Positions 56,247 through 64,000 of a DNA stretch of 64,000 bases are shown in pieces (within the stretch, counting starts at the first letter, position 1; each line of letters opens with the position of its first letter). Both the position numbers and the translations under genes were made by a program. The notes below the pieces were generated by a model. The model saw only the letters and a list, made by a program, of their open reading frames with translations, was not told the origin of the DNA and searched no databases. Origin of the DNA: Falsiroseomonas stagni DSM 19981 (GTDB taxonomy: Bacteria; Pseudomonadota; Alphaproteobacteria; Acetobacterales; Acetobacteraceae); NCBI RefSeq assembly GCF_900114315.1, contig NZ_FOSQ01000013.1:62001-126000 (forward strand), in the 5' to 3' direction.

Positions 56247-58304
56247 TCACGCGCAAGCCAGCGCCACCGGGCCGGGATCGGCCGGATGCCCCGCGGATGA
56301 GGTGCCGCGCCAGTGCAGCGCCAGCATCGTGATATCGTCCGCCTGCGGCTCGGTATCCGCGAAGGTCTCGACCTGCAGGGCGACGGCATCGACCAGCTGC
56401 GCGGGTTCCGCCAGCGAGGGATCGGCCACGATCGCGGCCAGGCGGTCATCGCCGAACAGGATGTCGCCGGGCGCCACCGCTTCCGTCACGCCATCGGTGA
56501 ACATCAGCACCATGTCGCCGGCCTCCAGCGTGATCTCCTGGTCGATGAATTCCATGCCGTCCATGACGCCAAGCGCGATGCCGCGCGCCACCGGCAGCTC
56601 CGCCTCCCCACTCGCGCCACGGCGGCGGGGCGCGTTGTGGCCGGCATTGGCGTAGGTCAGCAGGCCCGTGCGGCAATCCAGCACGGCCGCGAAGGCAGTG
56701 GCGAACATCATCGTCGGGTTGTCGGTGGACAGCACGTCATTGGCCTGGGCCAGCGCCTCCGCCGGGCTCGCGCCCCTGCCGATGGCCGCCCGCAGCAGGC
56801 TGCGCGCCATGGCGATGAAGATGGCGGCATGCACGCCCTTGCCGGAGGCATCGCCGATCAGCAGCGCCAGGCGGTGTTCGTCCAGCATCACGAAGTCGCA
56901 GAAATCGCCGCCGACCTCCTTCGCCGGCACCATCGCGGCATGCAGGCGGAATTCCGGCAGCTGCGGGAAGGTGGTCGGCACGGAGGACAGCTGCAGGCGC
57001 CGCGCGACGTCCAGCTCCTCCCGCATCCGGTTCAGCTGGGTGCGTTCCTCCAGCGCCTGGCGCACCAGAGCGAGGTCGCGTGTCCGCTCCTCCAGCAGCT
57101 GCGCCATCGCCGCGTGCTGCTGCACGACAAGGCCGGACAGCCGCGTGAAGGCGGGGCCGAGTGCCGCGCCCTCCCCTTCCAGCAGGCCCAGGATCTCCTG
57201 CCGCTCCGGCCCGTCCAGAACGGCGGTCAGGCGCGCGATCTCCTGCCCGATCAGCGCGCGCTCCCGCAAGGCGGAGAGGCGGTTGCGGGTCTGCAGGCGG
57301 TCCAGCGCCAGGGTGTTGCTGCGAAGCGCCTCCAGCGCCGCCTGGATGGCGCCGACCTCATCCCGCCGCGTGGCGATGGCGGCGGAGGCGAAGATGTCGC
57401 CCCCCGCCACCGCCTGCAGCGCGCGCGCGAGTTCGCTGAGCGGATCGATGGCATCGCGGATGACGCGATAGAGCAGCCCGCAGGTGACGGCGGCCGCCAC
57501 CACCAGCAGCGCGCCGGCCAGCAGCAGCAGCAGCTGGCGCGACTGCGCCTCCGCCGTCGCATCCGCCAGCACCAGCACCTGGCCCACGCGCGCCCCCGCG
57601 GAATTGTAGAGCGGCGTGGCCTCCACGCGGAAGATGCGGTTGCCGAGGCTGACGGACTGGCCTTCCCGCAGCGTGGCCGCGCCATCGCGCAGCCCCTGGT
57701 CCGTGGCGAAGAGCACCGCGCCCTGCCGGTCCCGCAGCAGCAGGTCAGCGCCCAATTGCCGCGCCACGCGGTCCAGAGCGCCATCCGCCGGCATGCTGGC
57801 CGAAAGCAGGTCCCCGCCGCCCGTGCGCAGGCTGACCACGAGCAGCATCGGCCCATCCGCCGACGCCTCGAACCGCGCGGAGATGCCATCCCGCGGCAGG
57901 TCGCGCTGCAGCGCGGATGCGCCGCTGGCCAGCGGTTCCGCCATGGCCGGCGCGGCCGCCAGCAGCTGGCCCCGCGGGCCAACGATGTCCATGCGCGCGG
58001 CGGGCCCCTCAAGCCCCAGCGCCGCCCGCAGCGCCGCCAGGCGCTGGCGCAGCGCGGATTCGTCATGCGCCGCGCTGGCCGACAGCAGCGCCTCGTCCAC
58101 CGACGCCTGGCGCAGCGCGGCCAGCAGCGGTGCCGCGGCACGTTCCACCGCATCATTCAGGGTGGCGGATTGCAGCCCGGCGCGAAGGGCGGCGGCGCGA
58201 TCCTCCCCGTCGCGCAGCACGAGCCAGGCCGGCACGGCGACGGAGGCCGCGACCAGCGCCATGGCCAGGGCGAAGAGCAGCAGGATGCGGGATCGAAGCA
58301 GCAT
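56247..58304 (-). CDS. Membrane SpoIIE/PP2C phosphatase with sensor and HAMP
   Basis: Protein of 685 residues: membrane helix 8-28, periplasmic sensor about 32-240, second helix about 252-273, HAMP about 274-327, coiled coil about 335-440 (EERTRDLALVRQALEERTQLNRMREELDVARRLQ), and PP2C domain about 450-655 with metal motifs KEVGGDFCDF and IGDASGKG, NAGHNAP, and MFTDGVTEA. Directly senses an outside signal and dephosphorylates a partner. Coupled closely to the RsbW-like gene and to the binding-protein gene (4 bp each side). Confidence 0.92.
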   Translation of the reverse strand: MLLRSRILLLFALAMALVAASVAVPAWLVLRDGEDRAAALRAGLQSATLNDAVERAAAPLLAALRQASVDEALLSASAAHDESALRQRLAALRAALGLEGPAARMDIVGPRGQLLAAAPAMAEPLASGASALQRDLPRDGISARFEASADGPMLLVVSLRTGGGDLLSASMPADGALDRVARQLGADLLLRDRQGAVLFATDQGLRDGAATLREGQSVSLGNRIFRVEATPLYNSAGARVGQVLVLADATAEAQSRQLLLLLAGALLVVAAAVTCGLLYRVIRDAIDPLSELARALQAVAGGDIFASAAIATRRDEVGAIQAALEALRSNTLALDRLQTRNRLSALRERALIGQEIARLTAVLDGPERQEILGLLEGEGAALGPAFTRLSGLVVQQHAAMAQLLEERTRDLALVRQALEERTQLNRMREELDVARRLQLSSVPTTFPQLPEFRLHAAMVPAKEVGGDFCDFVMLDEHRLALLIGDASGKGVHAAIFIAMARSLLRAAIGRGASPAEALAQANDVLSTDNPTMMFATAFAAVLDCRTGLLTYANAGHNAPRRRGASGEAELPVARGIALGVMDGMEFIDQEITLEAGDMVLMFTDGVTEAVAPGDILFGDDRLAAIVADPSLAEPAQLVDAVALQVETFADTEPQADDITMLALHWRGTSSAGHPADPGPVALACA

Positions 58305-58308
58305 GGCG

Positions 58309-59292
58309 TCAGACGGTCTCCGCCACGCGCAGCAGGCCGACCGGCGGGAAGGACCGCAGGCGCCGCGCGCTGTCCATGCGGACGAGGAAGGACATGCGGG
58401 TCAGCGTCTCCACCGGGATGGATTCAGCGGCGCGGCCCTCCCGCAGGATCTGTTCCGCCTTGAAGCCGGTGAAGGCGCCCACGCTGTAGTAGCGGCTGAC
58501 GAGGCCCGCGAGCCCCTCGGCGAATTGCACGAAGCGCTCGGTCGCCGCGAAGGTCGGCAGCCCGTGGTCCAGCGCCGCCTGCGTCAGCACCATGCGGTGG
58601 TCGTTCAGGAAGGTGTCGGGCGGGATGTAGAGCCAGTCCACCCCCGCCGCGCGCGCCTCCGCCACCCGGCCGGGGATGGAGGCCGGGTCGGGTCGCCGCG
58701 CGGGATCCAGCGCCACCGGCAGTTCCACCAGCCCCGCGCCCAGCAGCGCGCGCATCTGCGCGACGACGGACAGCGAATTGCGTTCATTCGGATTGAAGAT
58801 GGCGGCGACGCGGGAGAAGGGGCGGTAGCGCGCCATGGCGCGCATCTGCACCTCGACCGAGGCGATGTATTCCGTGCCCGTCACCGCGCGCCCCGGCGAT
58901 TCGCCACTGCGGATGAGGCGGTTGCCGACGGGATCGGTGACGATGTTGAACACCGCCGGCACGCCGGTGATGTGCCGCGCCGGATCGGCCGCGTCCCATG
59001 GCCCGAGCGCCGCGATGGCGAGCGAGGTGCCCCAGACATAGACCAGGTCCGGCTTCGACTCCCGGATCTCCGCCACCATGACGGGCAGGCGGCGCAGATC
59101 CTGCGCCACGTCCCGCACCGTCAGTTCCACCGGGATGCGCCGCGCCGCGAAATGGTCGCGGAAGCCGTCGCAGGCTTCCTCCCAGCCGCGGAACAGCAGC
59201 ATGGTGATCCGGTGGGGCCGCGCTTGCGCGATGGCGGGGGCCGCCAGCAGCAGTGTCGATGCGGCGACCAGGCCGCGCCGTCGGATGATCAT
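58309..59292 (-). CDS. ABC-type substrate-binding protein (PF04392-like)
   Basis: Protein of 327 residues. Signal peptide IIRRRGLVAASTLLLAAPAIAQA. Pattern like the TrpX/ABC_sub_bind family: ITMLLFRGWEEACDGF, LVYVWGTSLAIAAL, ITGVPAVFNIVTDPVGNRLI, VAAIFNPNERNSLSVVAQMR, LYIPPDTFLNDHRMV, PTFAATERFVQFAEGLAGLVSRYYSVG. No permease or ATPase accompanies it, so it may present a ligand to a sensor in this block (inference). Overlaps the MFS-fusion gene by 4 bp. Confidence 0.87.
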   Translation of the reverse strand: MIIRRRGLVAASTLLLAAPAIAQARPHRITMLLFRGWEEACDGFRDHFAARRIPVELTVRDVAQDLRRLPVMVAEIRESKPDLVYVWGTSLAIAALGPWDAADPARHITGVPAVFNIVTDPVGNRLIRSGESPGRAVTGTEYIASVEVQMRAMARYRPFSRVAAIFNPNERNSLSVVAQMRALLGAGLVELPVALDPARRPDPASIPGRVAEARAAGVDWLYIPPDTFLNDHRMVLTQAALDHGLPTFAATERFVQFAEGLAGLVSRYYSVGAFTGFKAEQILREGRAAESIPVETLTRMSFLVRMDSARRLRSFPPVGLLRVAETV

Positions 59293-61316
59293 GCCAGGGC
59301 CTCCCTTCGTGCCCGGCCCAGCAGCAGGGCCAGGGCATAGGCCAGCGCCGTGGCGGCGGAGACGATGCCCAGCACGAGCATCGCCTGCTGCCCGCCGCCC
59401 GCCGCCAGCAGCGCCGCCGCGGCCGGCGGGCCGACGACGCTGCCGATGCGTTCCGCCAGGCGCAGGAAGCTCATCATCGCGGCCGAACTCGGCGCGCCCG
59501 GGCGCAGGCTGAGCGCCGGGATCATCGCCAGCATCGGCGCGGCCGCCAGGCCCTGCGCGACGCCGGTGGCGATGACCGCCAGCGGCAGCGCGGTCTCCGC
59601 CGGCAGCCACAGCGGCGCCAGCAGCCCCGCGCCATTCAGCAGCCCCGCCGCCACGATGATGCTGCCGCCGCGGCCGGACCGGTCCGCGATCCAGGCACCG
59701 ATCATGATCGCCGGCAGCATGCAGAGGCCGTAGAGCATCACGTTGCGCCCGATCGCCGCCTGGCTCAGGCCAAGCTCCCGCAACTCCAGCGGCGCCAGGA
59801 AGAAGACGAAGCCGCCCAGCAGCACCTTGGCGGGAATGGCCGCCAGCAGCACCAGCATCAGGAAATGCGGCTCCGCGAAGGCCGCTCGGGCGGATTGCCA
59901 CAGGCCGAGGCGCTTCTCCTCCGCCGCGCCACCCGCCGGCAGGCACCGCCAGGCCAGCGCCGCGACGCCGAGGACGAGCAGCGCGGAGACGATGAAGGTG
60001 AGCCGGAAGCCGAGCCGGTCCGCCAGCACGGCGCCGATCGCGGTGCCGCAGACCGCCCCCGTCATCACCGCCGCGGTGAAGCCGCCCAGGCTGCGCGCCA
60101 TGCGGCCGGTCGATGCCTCCCGCGCCAGCTGTACCTGGCAGGCGATGGTGACGATGGCGTAGCCCGCGCCGCAGATGGCCCGCGCGGCGGACAGGGTGAC
60201 AAGGTCCGGCGCCAGCGCCGCGCCGACATGGCCGATGCCGGCGGGCACCATGCCCATCAGCAGCGCGCGGCGCGGGCCGTGGCGCGACACCATCTGCCCG
60301 CCCCAGGGCGTCAGCAGCGCGACGGCGGCGACGAAGGTCACCAGCGGCAGCGCCGCGCCCAGCATCCCCGCCTGCCCGCCCGCGAGTTCCATGGCGAAGA
60401 TCGGGTTGAAGGAGGTCGAGAGCTGTTCGGCGAAGACGAAGAGGAACAGCGGCAGCCGCGCCGATGCGGCACCGCCGCCCAGCCCTTCCCGCAGCGATTC
60501 GGCGCCGAAGCGCAGGCGGTCGCGCACGCCATCCAGCGCCGCCGCGGCGCGGCGGCCGGCACCGCTTTCGCCCGCCAGCCAGCACAGCCGGTCCCAGCGG
60601 TCATTGGTGCGGCGCACCAGCACGTTGAAGTGGCGCGCGACGCGCCCGGCTTCCGCGCCGATGTCGCCCGGCGCGCGCACCGTCCAGTCGCCGCGGGACA
60701 GCCGCGATTGCAGCCGCAGCACCATGTCGATCGGCGCGGCGACGAGGCGGGAGAGGATGAAGCGCAGGAATTCCGCGGTGGCCAGCAGCACCACCAGCAG
60801 CACGATCAGAACGTCCCACCGCATGTCGTCGAGTGCGGTGTCCAGCCGCGCGCGCGCGATGCCGACATGCAGCCAGCCCGCGACCTGGCCTTCCTCCATC
60901 AGCGGCTGCGCGGCATCGTAGCTGCCGCCCTGCACGCGCATCAGCGCGCCGCGGCTGGGCGCTGGCGTGCCCGCGGACAGGCCCGTGAATTCCGCCGGCG
61001 CGCTGCCCGCCACGGCGACGACGCGGCCGCTGGCATCGGTCAGCAGCAGATAGGCGAGCCCCTCCCGCGTCGAGAGCAGGCCGGCCAGGTATTCATCGAG
61101 GCCCGACAGCCCCGCGAAGGGCACGCCGAGGTCGAGCGCCCGCTGCACCGCCTGCGCGCCGATGCTGCCGACCACCGTCGCCTCCCGCTCCAGCTCCGGC
61201 CGCAACTCCGTCTCGAAGCTGCGGAGCGCGGCGGAGGAGACGAAGCCGACGGCGAGCGTCAGCAGCAGCACGGCGACGGCGACGACGCTGCCGACCAGGC
61301 GGCGATCCGGGGTCAT
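59289..61316 (-). CDS. Cache-HAMP sensor fused to an MFS-type transporter
   Basis: Protein of 675 residues. Membrane helix 10-30, extracellular sensor about 33-165 (LAYLLLTDASGRVVAVAGSAP; GQVAGWLHVGIARARLD), second helix about 170-190, HAMP-like segment about 190-240 (RLVAAPIDMVLRLQSRLSRGDWTV). From about 275 the rest is a 12-helix MFS domain with WGGQMVSRHGPRRALL, AARAICGAGYAIVTIACQ and WIADRSGRGG. An uncommon joining of a signalling input to a transporter body. 4-bp overlaps on both sides. Confidence 0.87.
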   Translation of the reverse strand: MTPDRRLVGSVVAVAVLLLTLAVGFVSSAALRSFETELRPELEREATVVGSIGAQAVQRALDLGVPFAGLSGLDEYLAGLLSTREGLAYLLLTDASGRVVAVAGSAPAEFTGLSAGTPAPSRGALMRVQGGSYDAAQPLMEEGQVAGWLHVGIARARLDTALDDMRWDVLIVLLVVLLATAEFLRFILSRLVAAPIDMVLRLQSRLSRGDWTVRAPGDIGAEAGRVARHFNVLVRRTNDRWDRLCWLAGESGAGRRAAAALDGVRDRLRFGAESLREGLGGGAASARLPLFLFVFAEQLSTSFNPIFAMELAGGQAGMLGAALPLVTFVAAVALLTPWGGQMVSRHGPRRALLMGMVPAGIGHVGAALAPDLVTLSAARAICGAGYAIVTIACQVQLAREASTGRMARSLGGFTAAVMTGAVCGTAIGAVLADRLGFRLTFIVSALLVLGVAALAWRCLPAGGAAEEKRLGLWQSARAAFAEPHFLMLVLLAAIPAKVLLGGFVFFLAPLELRELGLSQAAIGRNVMLYGLCMLPAIMIGAWIADRSGRGGSIIVAAGLLNGAGLLAPLWLPAETALPLAVIATGVAQGLAAAPMLAMIPALSLRPGAPSSAAMMSFLRLAERIGSVVGPPAAAALLAAGGGQQAMLVLGIVSAATALAYALALLLGRARREALA

Positions 61317-62089
61317 GGCGCGGCGGGCTCCGGCACGGGGGTGGATTCGGGCAGCGTGGCGGCGATCGCCTCCAGCCGTCGCTCGGCATCGGACAGCACG
61401 GCATCGGCTTCCGCGATCGCCTGCTGCAGCCCGGCGGCAAGGGGTTCTGCGGCCGCGCCGGGCTGCATCGCGCCTTCCACCGCCGCGAACCAGCGGCGGG
61501 CCTGGCGCGTCACCAGGTGGATGCCGAGAACGCCGAGCGGCACGGCGAAGGCCAGCGCCAGAAGCCCCGCCTTCACCATGCCGAGCAGCGTGGCGGTCAG
61601 GCGTTCATCCACCGCGTCGCGCCCGTAGCGCAGCAGCACCGCGCCTTCGAGCTGCCCGAAGCCGTTGATGATGGGCGCGCCGATCCCGTGCCGCGCGCCG
61701 TCGCGGAAGCGCCAGGATTCCGCCGCCGCACGCGGATCGAACAGGTCGCGCGGCAGGGTGGCGCCCAGATTCTGGCGATCCGTGTCGAACAGCACCACGC
61801 CATCGGAATCCGCGATGGCCAGGCCGCCGATCAGCGGTTCCGCCGCGCGCGACCGTTCCAGCAGCGCCTGCGCGCCCGGCACGCCGGCCAGCCGAACGCC
61901 GAGTGCCAGCGAATTCTCCACCGTGGCGCCGAGCTCGACGGCCAGGATCTCCAGCACCTTCGCCTGCTGCTCCAGCAGCATGCGTTCGAACTTCAGGTAG
62001 TTGAGGCCCGCCGTCAGCCCGCAGCCCAGCAGCAGCATCATGGCGATGACGCCGCCGAGCCGCGCGGCGAAGGACGCGCCCCCCGTCAT
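61313..62089 (-). CDS. Membrane sensor protein (single Cache-like)
   Basis: Protein of 258 residues: membrane helix about 11-31, extracellular domain about 34-165 (GLAIADSDGVVLFDTDRQNLGATLP; GAPIINGFGQLEGAVLLRYG), second helix about 172-197, then a short helical cytoplasmic tail. No output domain, so it probably signals by pairing with the neighbouring sensor-MFS or PP2C protein. The start overlaps the formyltransferase gene by ATGA. Confidence 0.75.
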   Translation of the reverse strand: MTGGASFAARLGGVIAMMLLLGCGLTAGLNYLKFERMLLEQQAKVLEILAVELGATVENSLALGVRLAGVPGAQALLERSRAAEPLIGGLAIADSDGVVLFDTDRQNLGATLPRDLFDPRAAAESWRFRDGARHGIGAPIINGFGQLEGAVLLRYGRDAVDERLTATLLGMVKAGLLALAFAVPLGVLGIHLVTRQARRWFAAVEGAMQPGAAAEPLAAGLQQAIAEADAVLSDAERRLEAIAATLPESTPVPEPAAP

Positions 62090-62880
62090 GCGGCGGCGCT
62101 CCACCGCACCGCGGCGGCGGGCTCGCGGGGCGGGAAGGCGGCGGACAGGACCTCCGCGAAATCCTGCGCGTTGACGATGGGCACGGGCAGCGCCGCGAGA
62201 TCCTCCGGCGCGGGGAAGCGGTAGTAGTGGCCGCCCTCCGGCTGCCTGGTGCCGGCGGGGGTGCCGCCACGCGCGATGGTGGCCGCTGCCTCCGCCGCGA
62301 TGGTGACGCCGCCGCGATACAGCGCGGCAGTATGCGCCATGAGCGACCGGGACGGGTCGAAGGGCACGCGCGCGATGCCGAGGATGGGGCCCGTATCGAT
62401 GCCCCGGTCCACCATGTGCACGGTGCAGCCCAGCACGGGCTCGCGCTTCAGGATCTGCCAGAAGGGCGCGAAGAGGCCGCGATAGCCCGGCAGCGCGCCG
62501 GGATGGACGTTGATGATGCCGCGCGGCACGGCATCGATCACGCGCTGCGGGAAGATCAGCGAGAAGCGCGCGGAGATGACGAGGTCCGGCCTGAAATCCA
62601 GCAGCTGGCGCGCGCCGCCATCCGCCTTCAGATCCAGCAGCGGCGTCCATTCATCGGGATGCGGCACCTGGCCGAAGCCGGTTTCCAGCGTCGCGAAGGT
62701 GTCGATAGCGACATCGCGTTCCAGCAGCTTCATGATCTTCAAGGCCGGAACAGCATTCTCCGCATCCCGCGTCTTCACGCTGCAGAAGAAGCGGAGGTCG
62801 GCGAATTGGAGGCGTTCGGCCAGGATCCGGGCCGCGAGCAGGCCGTGGATGTCCTTCTTGACGCAGAGCGCGATACGCAT
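62086..62880 (-). CDS. Formyltransferase-domain protein
   Basis: Protein of 264 residues. Formyl-transferase core: GIINVHPGALPGYRGLFAPFWQI with the catalytic Asn and His, then VHMVDRGIDTGPIL with the catalytic Asp. The tRNA-binding C-terminal domain of Fmt is missing, so this is not the housekeeping enzyme. It resembles sugar N-formyltransferases or hydrolases of the family. First gene of the export block; 4-bp overlap with the sensor gene. Confidence 0.83.
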   Translation of the reverse strand: MRIALCVKKDIHGLLAARILAERLQFADLRFFCSVKTRDAENAVPALKIMKLLERDVAIDTFATLETGFGQVPHPDEWTPLLDLKADGGARQLLDFRPDLVISARFSLIFPQRVIDAVPRGIINVHPGALPGYRGLFAPFWQILKREPVLGCTVHMVDRGIDTGPILGIARVPFDPSRSLMAHTAALYRGGVTIAAEAAATIARGGTPAGTRQPEGGHYYRFPAPEDLAALPVPIVNAQDFAEVLSAAFPPREPAAAVRWSAAA

Positions 62881-63003
62881 GCCCGTCCCATGCCTCGCGC
62901 GACGCCCAGGCTTCTTCCCGCCAGCGCCGCGCCCTGTGTCCGGGCCTTCTGCCCCGAACCTAGGTAACCCGGGGCTGGTTGATGTGCGGTGAAGAGGGTG
63001 CGG

Positions 63004-63414
63004 CTATCCGCAGACGCGAACGGCTTCGGGGCCCTCGAACCCCTCGAACTCCGCCAGGTGGTCGGCGGCCTCGATCCATTGCAGCAGGCCGGGTTCCGCG
63101 GTGATGCGGGCGGTGCCCTGGATGATGCGGGTGGCGGAAATCGCGCTCTGCCGGCGATAGGACAAGGTCAGGCCATCATCCGCGATGGTCCAGTCCAGCA
63201 CCGGCAGCGGCTTGCAGAAGAACAGCAGCCGCACGGCGATGGTGCCGGTCCGGTTCGCCTCCAGCAGCAGGCGGGCCTGGCCGCTATCCCCGTTCAGCTT
63301 CGCCGTCCGCCCCACCCATTCCTGGAACGGCGGCACGCGGAACCGCGCCCGCGCCGGCAGGGCGAGGAGGAGAAGCGGCGTGGCGAGGGCGGCGCGGCGG
63401 GCAAGGGCAGGCAT
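63004..63414 (-). CDS. Hypothetical exported protein
   Basis: Protein of 136 residues: signal peptide (MPALARRAALATPLLLLALPARA), then beta-rich sequence VPPFQEWVGRTAKLNGDSGQARLLLEANRTGTIAVRLLFFCKPLPVLDW. Family not recognised. Beyond its start lies a short gap (63415-63521) without a gene. Confidence 0.6.
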   Translation of the reverse strand: MPALARRAALATPLLLLALPARARFRVPPFQEWVGRTAKLNGDSGQARLLLEANRTGTIAVRLLFFCKPLPVLDWTIADDGLTLSYRRQSAISATRIIQGTARITAEPGLLQWIEAADHLAEFEGFEGPEAVRVCG

Positions 63415-63521
63415 GGCGGATATCGGACAGCACCCATCCTATCGGTACTGTATCCATGCCGTGCTCCTCGGGCGCGCGCAAGAATTGTCACATTTCGAAA
63501 AACCCACGCGCGATCCGTGGG

Positions 63522-64000
63522 TTACCAACCGTTAATGCGTGACCAGATGGCGACCACCCGGCCCCCTTCCATCACGTGGTAGCGGTCATGCGCCGCCGCC
63601 GTCAGGCAGACATGGTTCGGCACCACGCGCACCCGCGCGCCGACCGGCAGGCGGTCCAGCGCCAGGGTGCTGCCCTCCGCCGCGCGCACCTCCCCATGTT
63701 CCTGGTGCACGCGCGTCACCAGCGCATCGCCGAGCGTCGCCTGGCCGTCGCGGTCCAGCACGCGGCCGAACTTCCAGTCTCGCGGCGCGCCTTCCGTGCT
63801 GCGGTCCTTGGACAGCGCGAGCGCGCCGGCATCCAGCAGCACCGCCTGGCGCTGCGGATAGCGGCCGATGACGCTGCCCAGCACGGTCACGGCGATATCC
63901 TCCAGCGGATGCGTGCCGATCTGGCCCTGCAGCAGGTCGCCCATCATGTAGACGCCGGCGCGCATCTCCGTGACGCCATCGAGGTGCCGCGCATGCATCG
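63522..64000 (-). CDS. D-threonine aldolase/D-serine dehydratase-like enzyme (5' end beyond window)
   Basis: Only the C-terminal part (about 159 residues) is visible; the gene continues past the right edge. The visible domain fits the fold-type III DSD/D-threonine aldolase family: EMRAGVYMMGDLLQ, VTVLGSVIGRYPQRQAVLLDAGALALSKDRS, GARVRVVPNHVCLTAAAHDRYHV. The His-x-Cys pair in PNHVC is the usual metal site. PLP-dependent; acts on D-amino acids. Confidence 0.85.
   Translation of the reverse strand, partial: MHARHLDGVTEMRAGVYMMGDLLQGQIGTHPLEDIAVTVLGSVIGRYPQRQAVLLDAGALALSKDRSTEGAPRDWKFGRVLDRDGQATLGDALVTRVHQEHGEVRAAEGSTLALDRLPVGARVRVVPNHVCLTAAAHDRYHVMEGGRVVAIWSRINGW

Noticed and set aside
56313-58463. 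716-codon plus-strand open frame
   Set aside because: Shadow of the SpoIIE phosphatase; composition dominated by Arg, Gln and His.
1-64000. CRISPR array, insertion sequence, prophage or replication origin
   Set aside because: No regularly spaced direct repeats, transposase, integrase or DnaA-box cluster was seen. The repeats found are short dispersed palindromes.

Overview
The window is one stretch of a very GC-rich chromosome. Wobble positions are almost all G or C, and there is no phage or plasmid machinery. Gene content fits the Alphaproteobacteria, most likely Acetobacteraceae of the Roseomonas type: two Bug/TctC-type solute receptors, many CoA-transferase and amidohydrolase genes, TorF/Gcw-type porins, DUF2842, DUF4169 and DUF2076 proteins, cytochrome c', and dispersed GC-rich palindromic repeats. 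The taxon is inferred from family content only.

Layout. 1-2.4 kb: a LOV-type (blue-light) hybrid histidine kinase cut by the window edge, adenine phosphoribosyltransferase, and a DUF2842 protein. 2.5-9.3 kb: two tandem Gcw-type porins, tRNA-Pro(CGG) with its promoter and terminator, cytochrome c' facing a cytochrome b, a membrane protein and a long LysM envelope protein. 9.3-12.7 kb: psd-pssA (phosphatidylethanolamine synthesis), a diheme cytochrome c, a small phosphatase and a membrane protein. 12.6-17.1 kb (minus): an EamA transporter and a tightly overlapping operon of two-subunit and CaiB-type CoA-transferases. 17.3-23.1 kb (plus): a coupled run of coiled-coil protein, lipoprotein, SLATT-like 2TM protein, GNAT acetyltransferase, exported hydrolase, membrane spermidine-synthase-like protein and exported PCMT. 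23.2-48.1 kb: catabolic and transport genes (hydrolases, MFS carriers, Bug receptors, a lyase of the isocitrate lyase/PEP mutase family, an amidohydrolase and a peptide-type binding protein), a sensor kinase, an ECF42-like sigma factor between two DGPF/YciI genes, a nitroreductase-MarR operon with a clear palindromic operator, an OmpA-like protein, LysR and TRIC-type genes.

48.1-62.9 kb is the most distinctive part. It is a ten-gene, minus-strand block. Read 5' to 3' it encodes a formyltransferase-like protein, a membrane sensor, a sensor-HAMP-MFS fusion, an ABC-type binding protein, a SpoIIE/PP2C phosphatase, an RsbW-like ATPase, a 386-residue double-glycine leader protein, and a complete NHLM/NHLP-type exporter (HlyD-like adaptor, C39 peptidase-ABC, second ABC). 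The predicted cargo is not a small bacteriocin. It has a short GG leader, a Gly/Ala/Val/Thr repeat domain, a TolA-like Ala/Lys helix and a strongly basic tail. The upstream genes look like an input and partner-switch cassette controlling its production or release. This joint reading is inference.

Two nucleotide-level signals also stand out. One is a 57-58 bp two-hairpin repeat present four times with compensatory stem changes. The other is a long imperfect inverted repeat in front of the lyase gene whose sequence differences remain base-paired (G-U) only in the plus-strand RNA.
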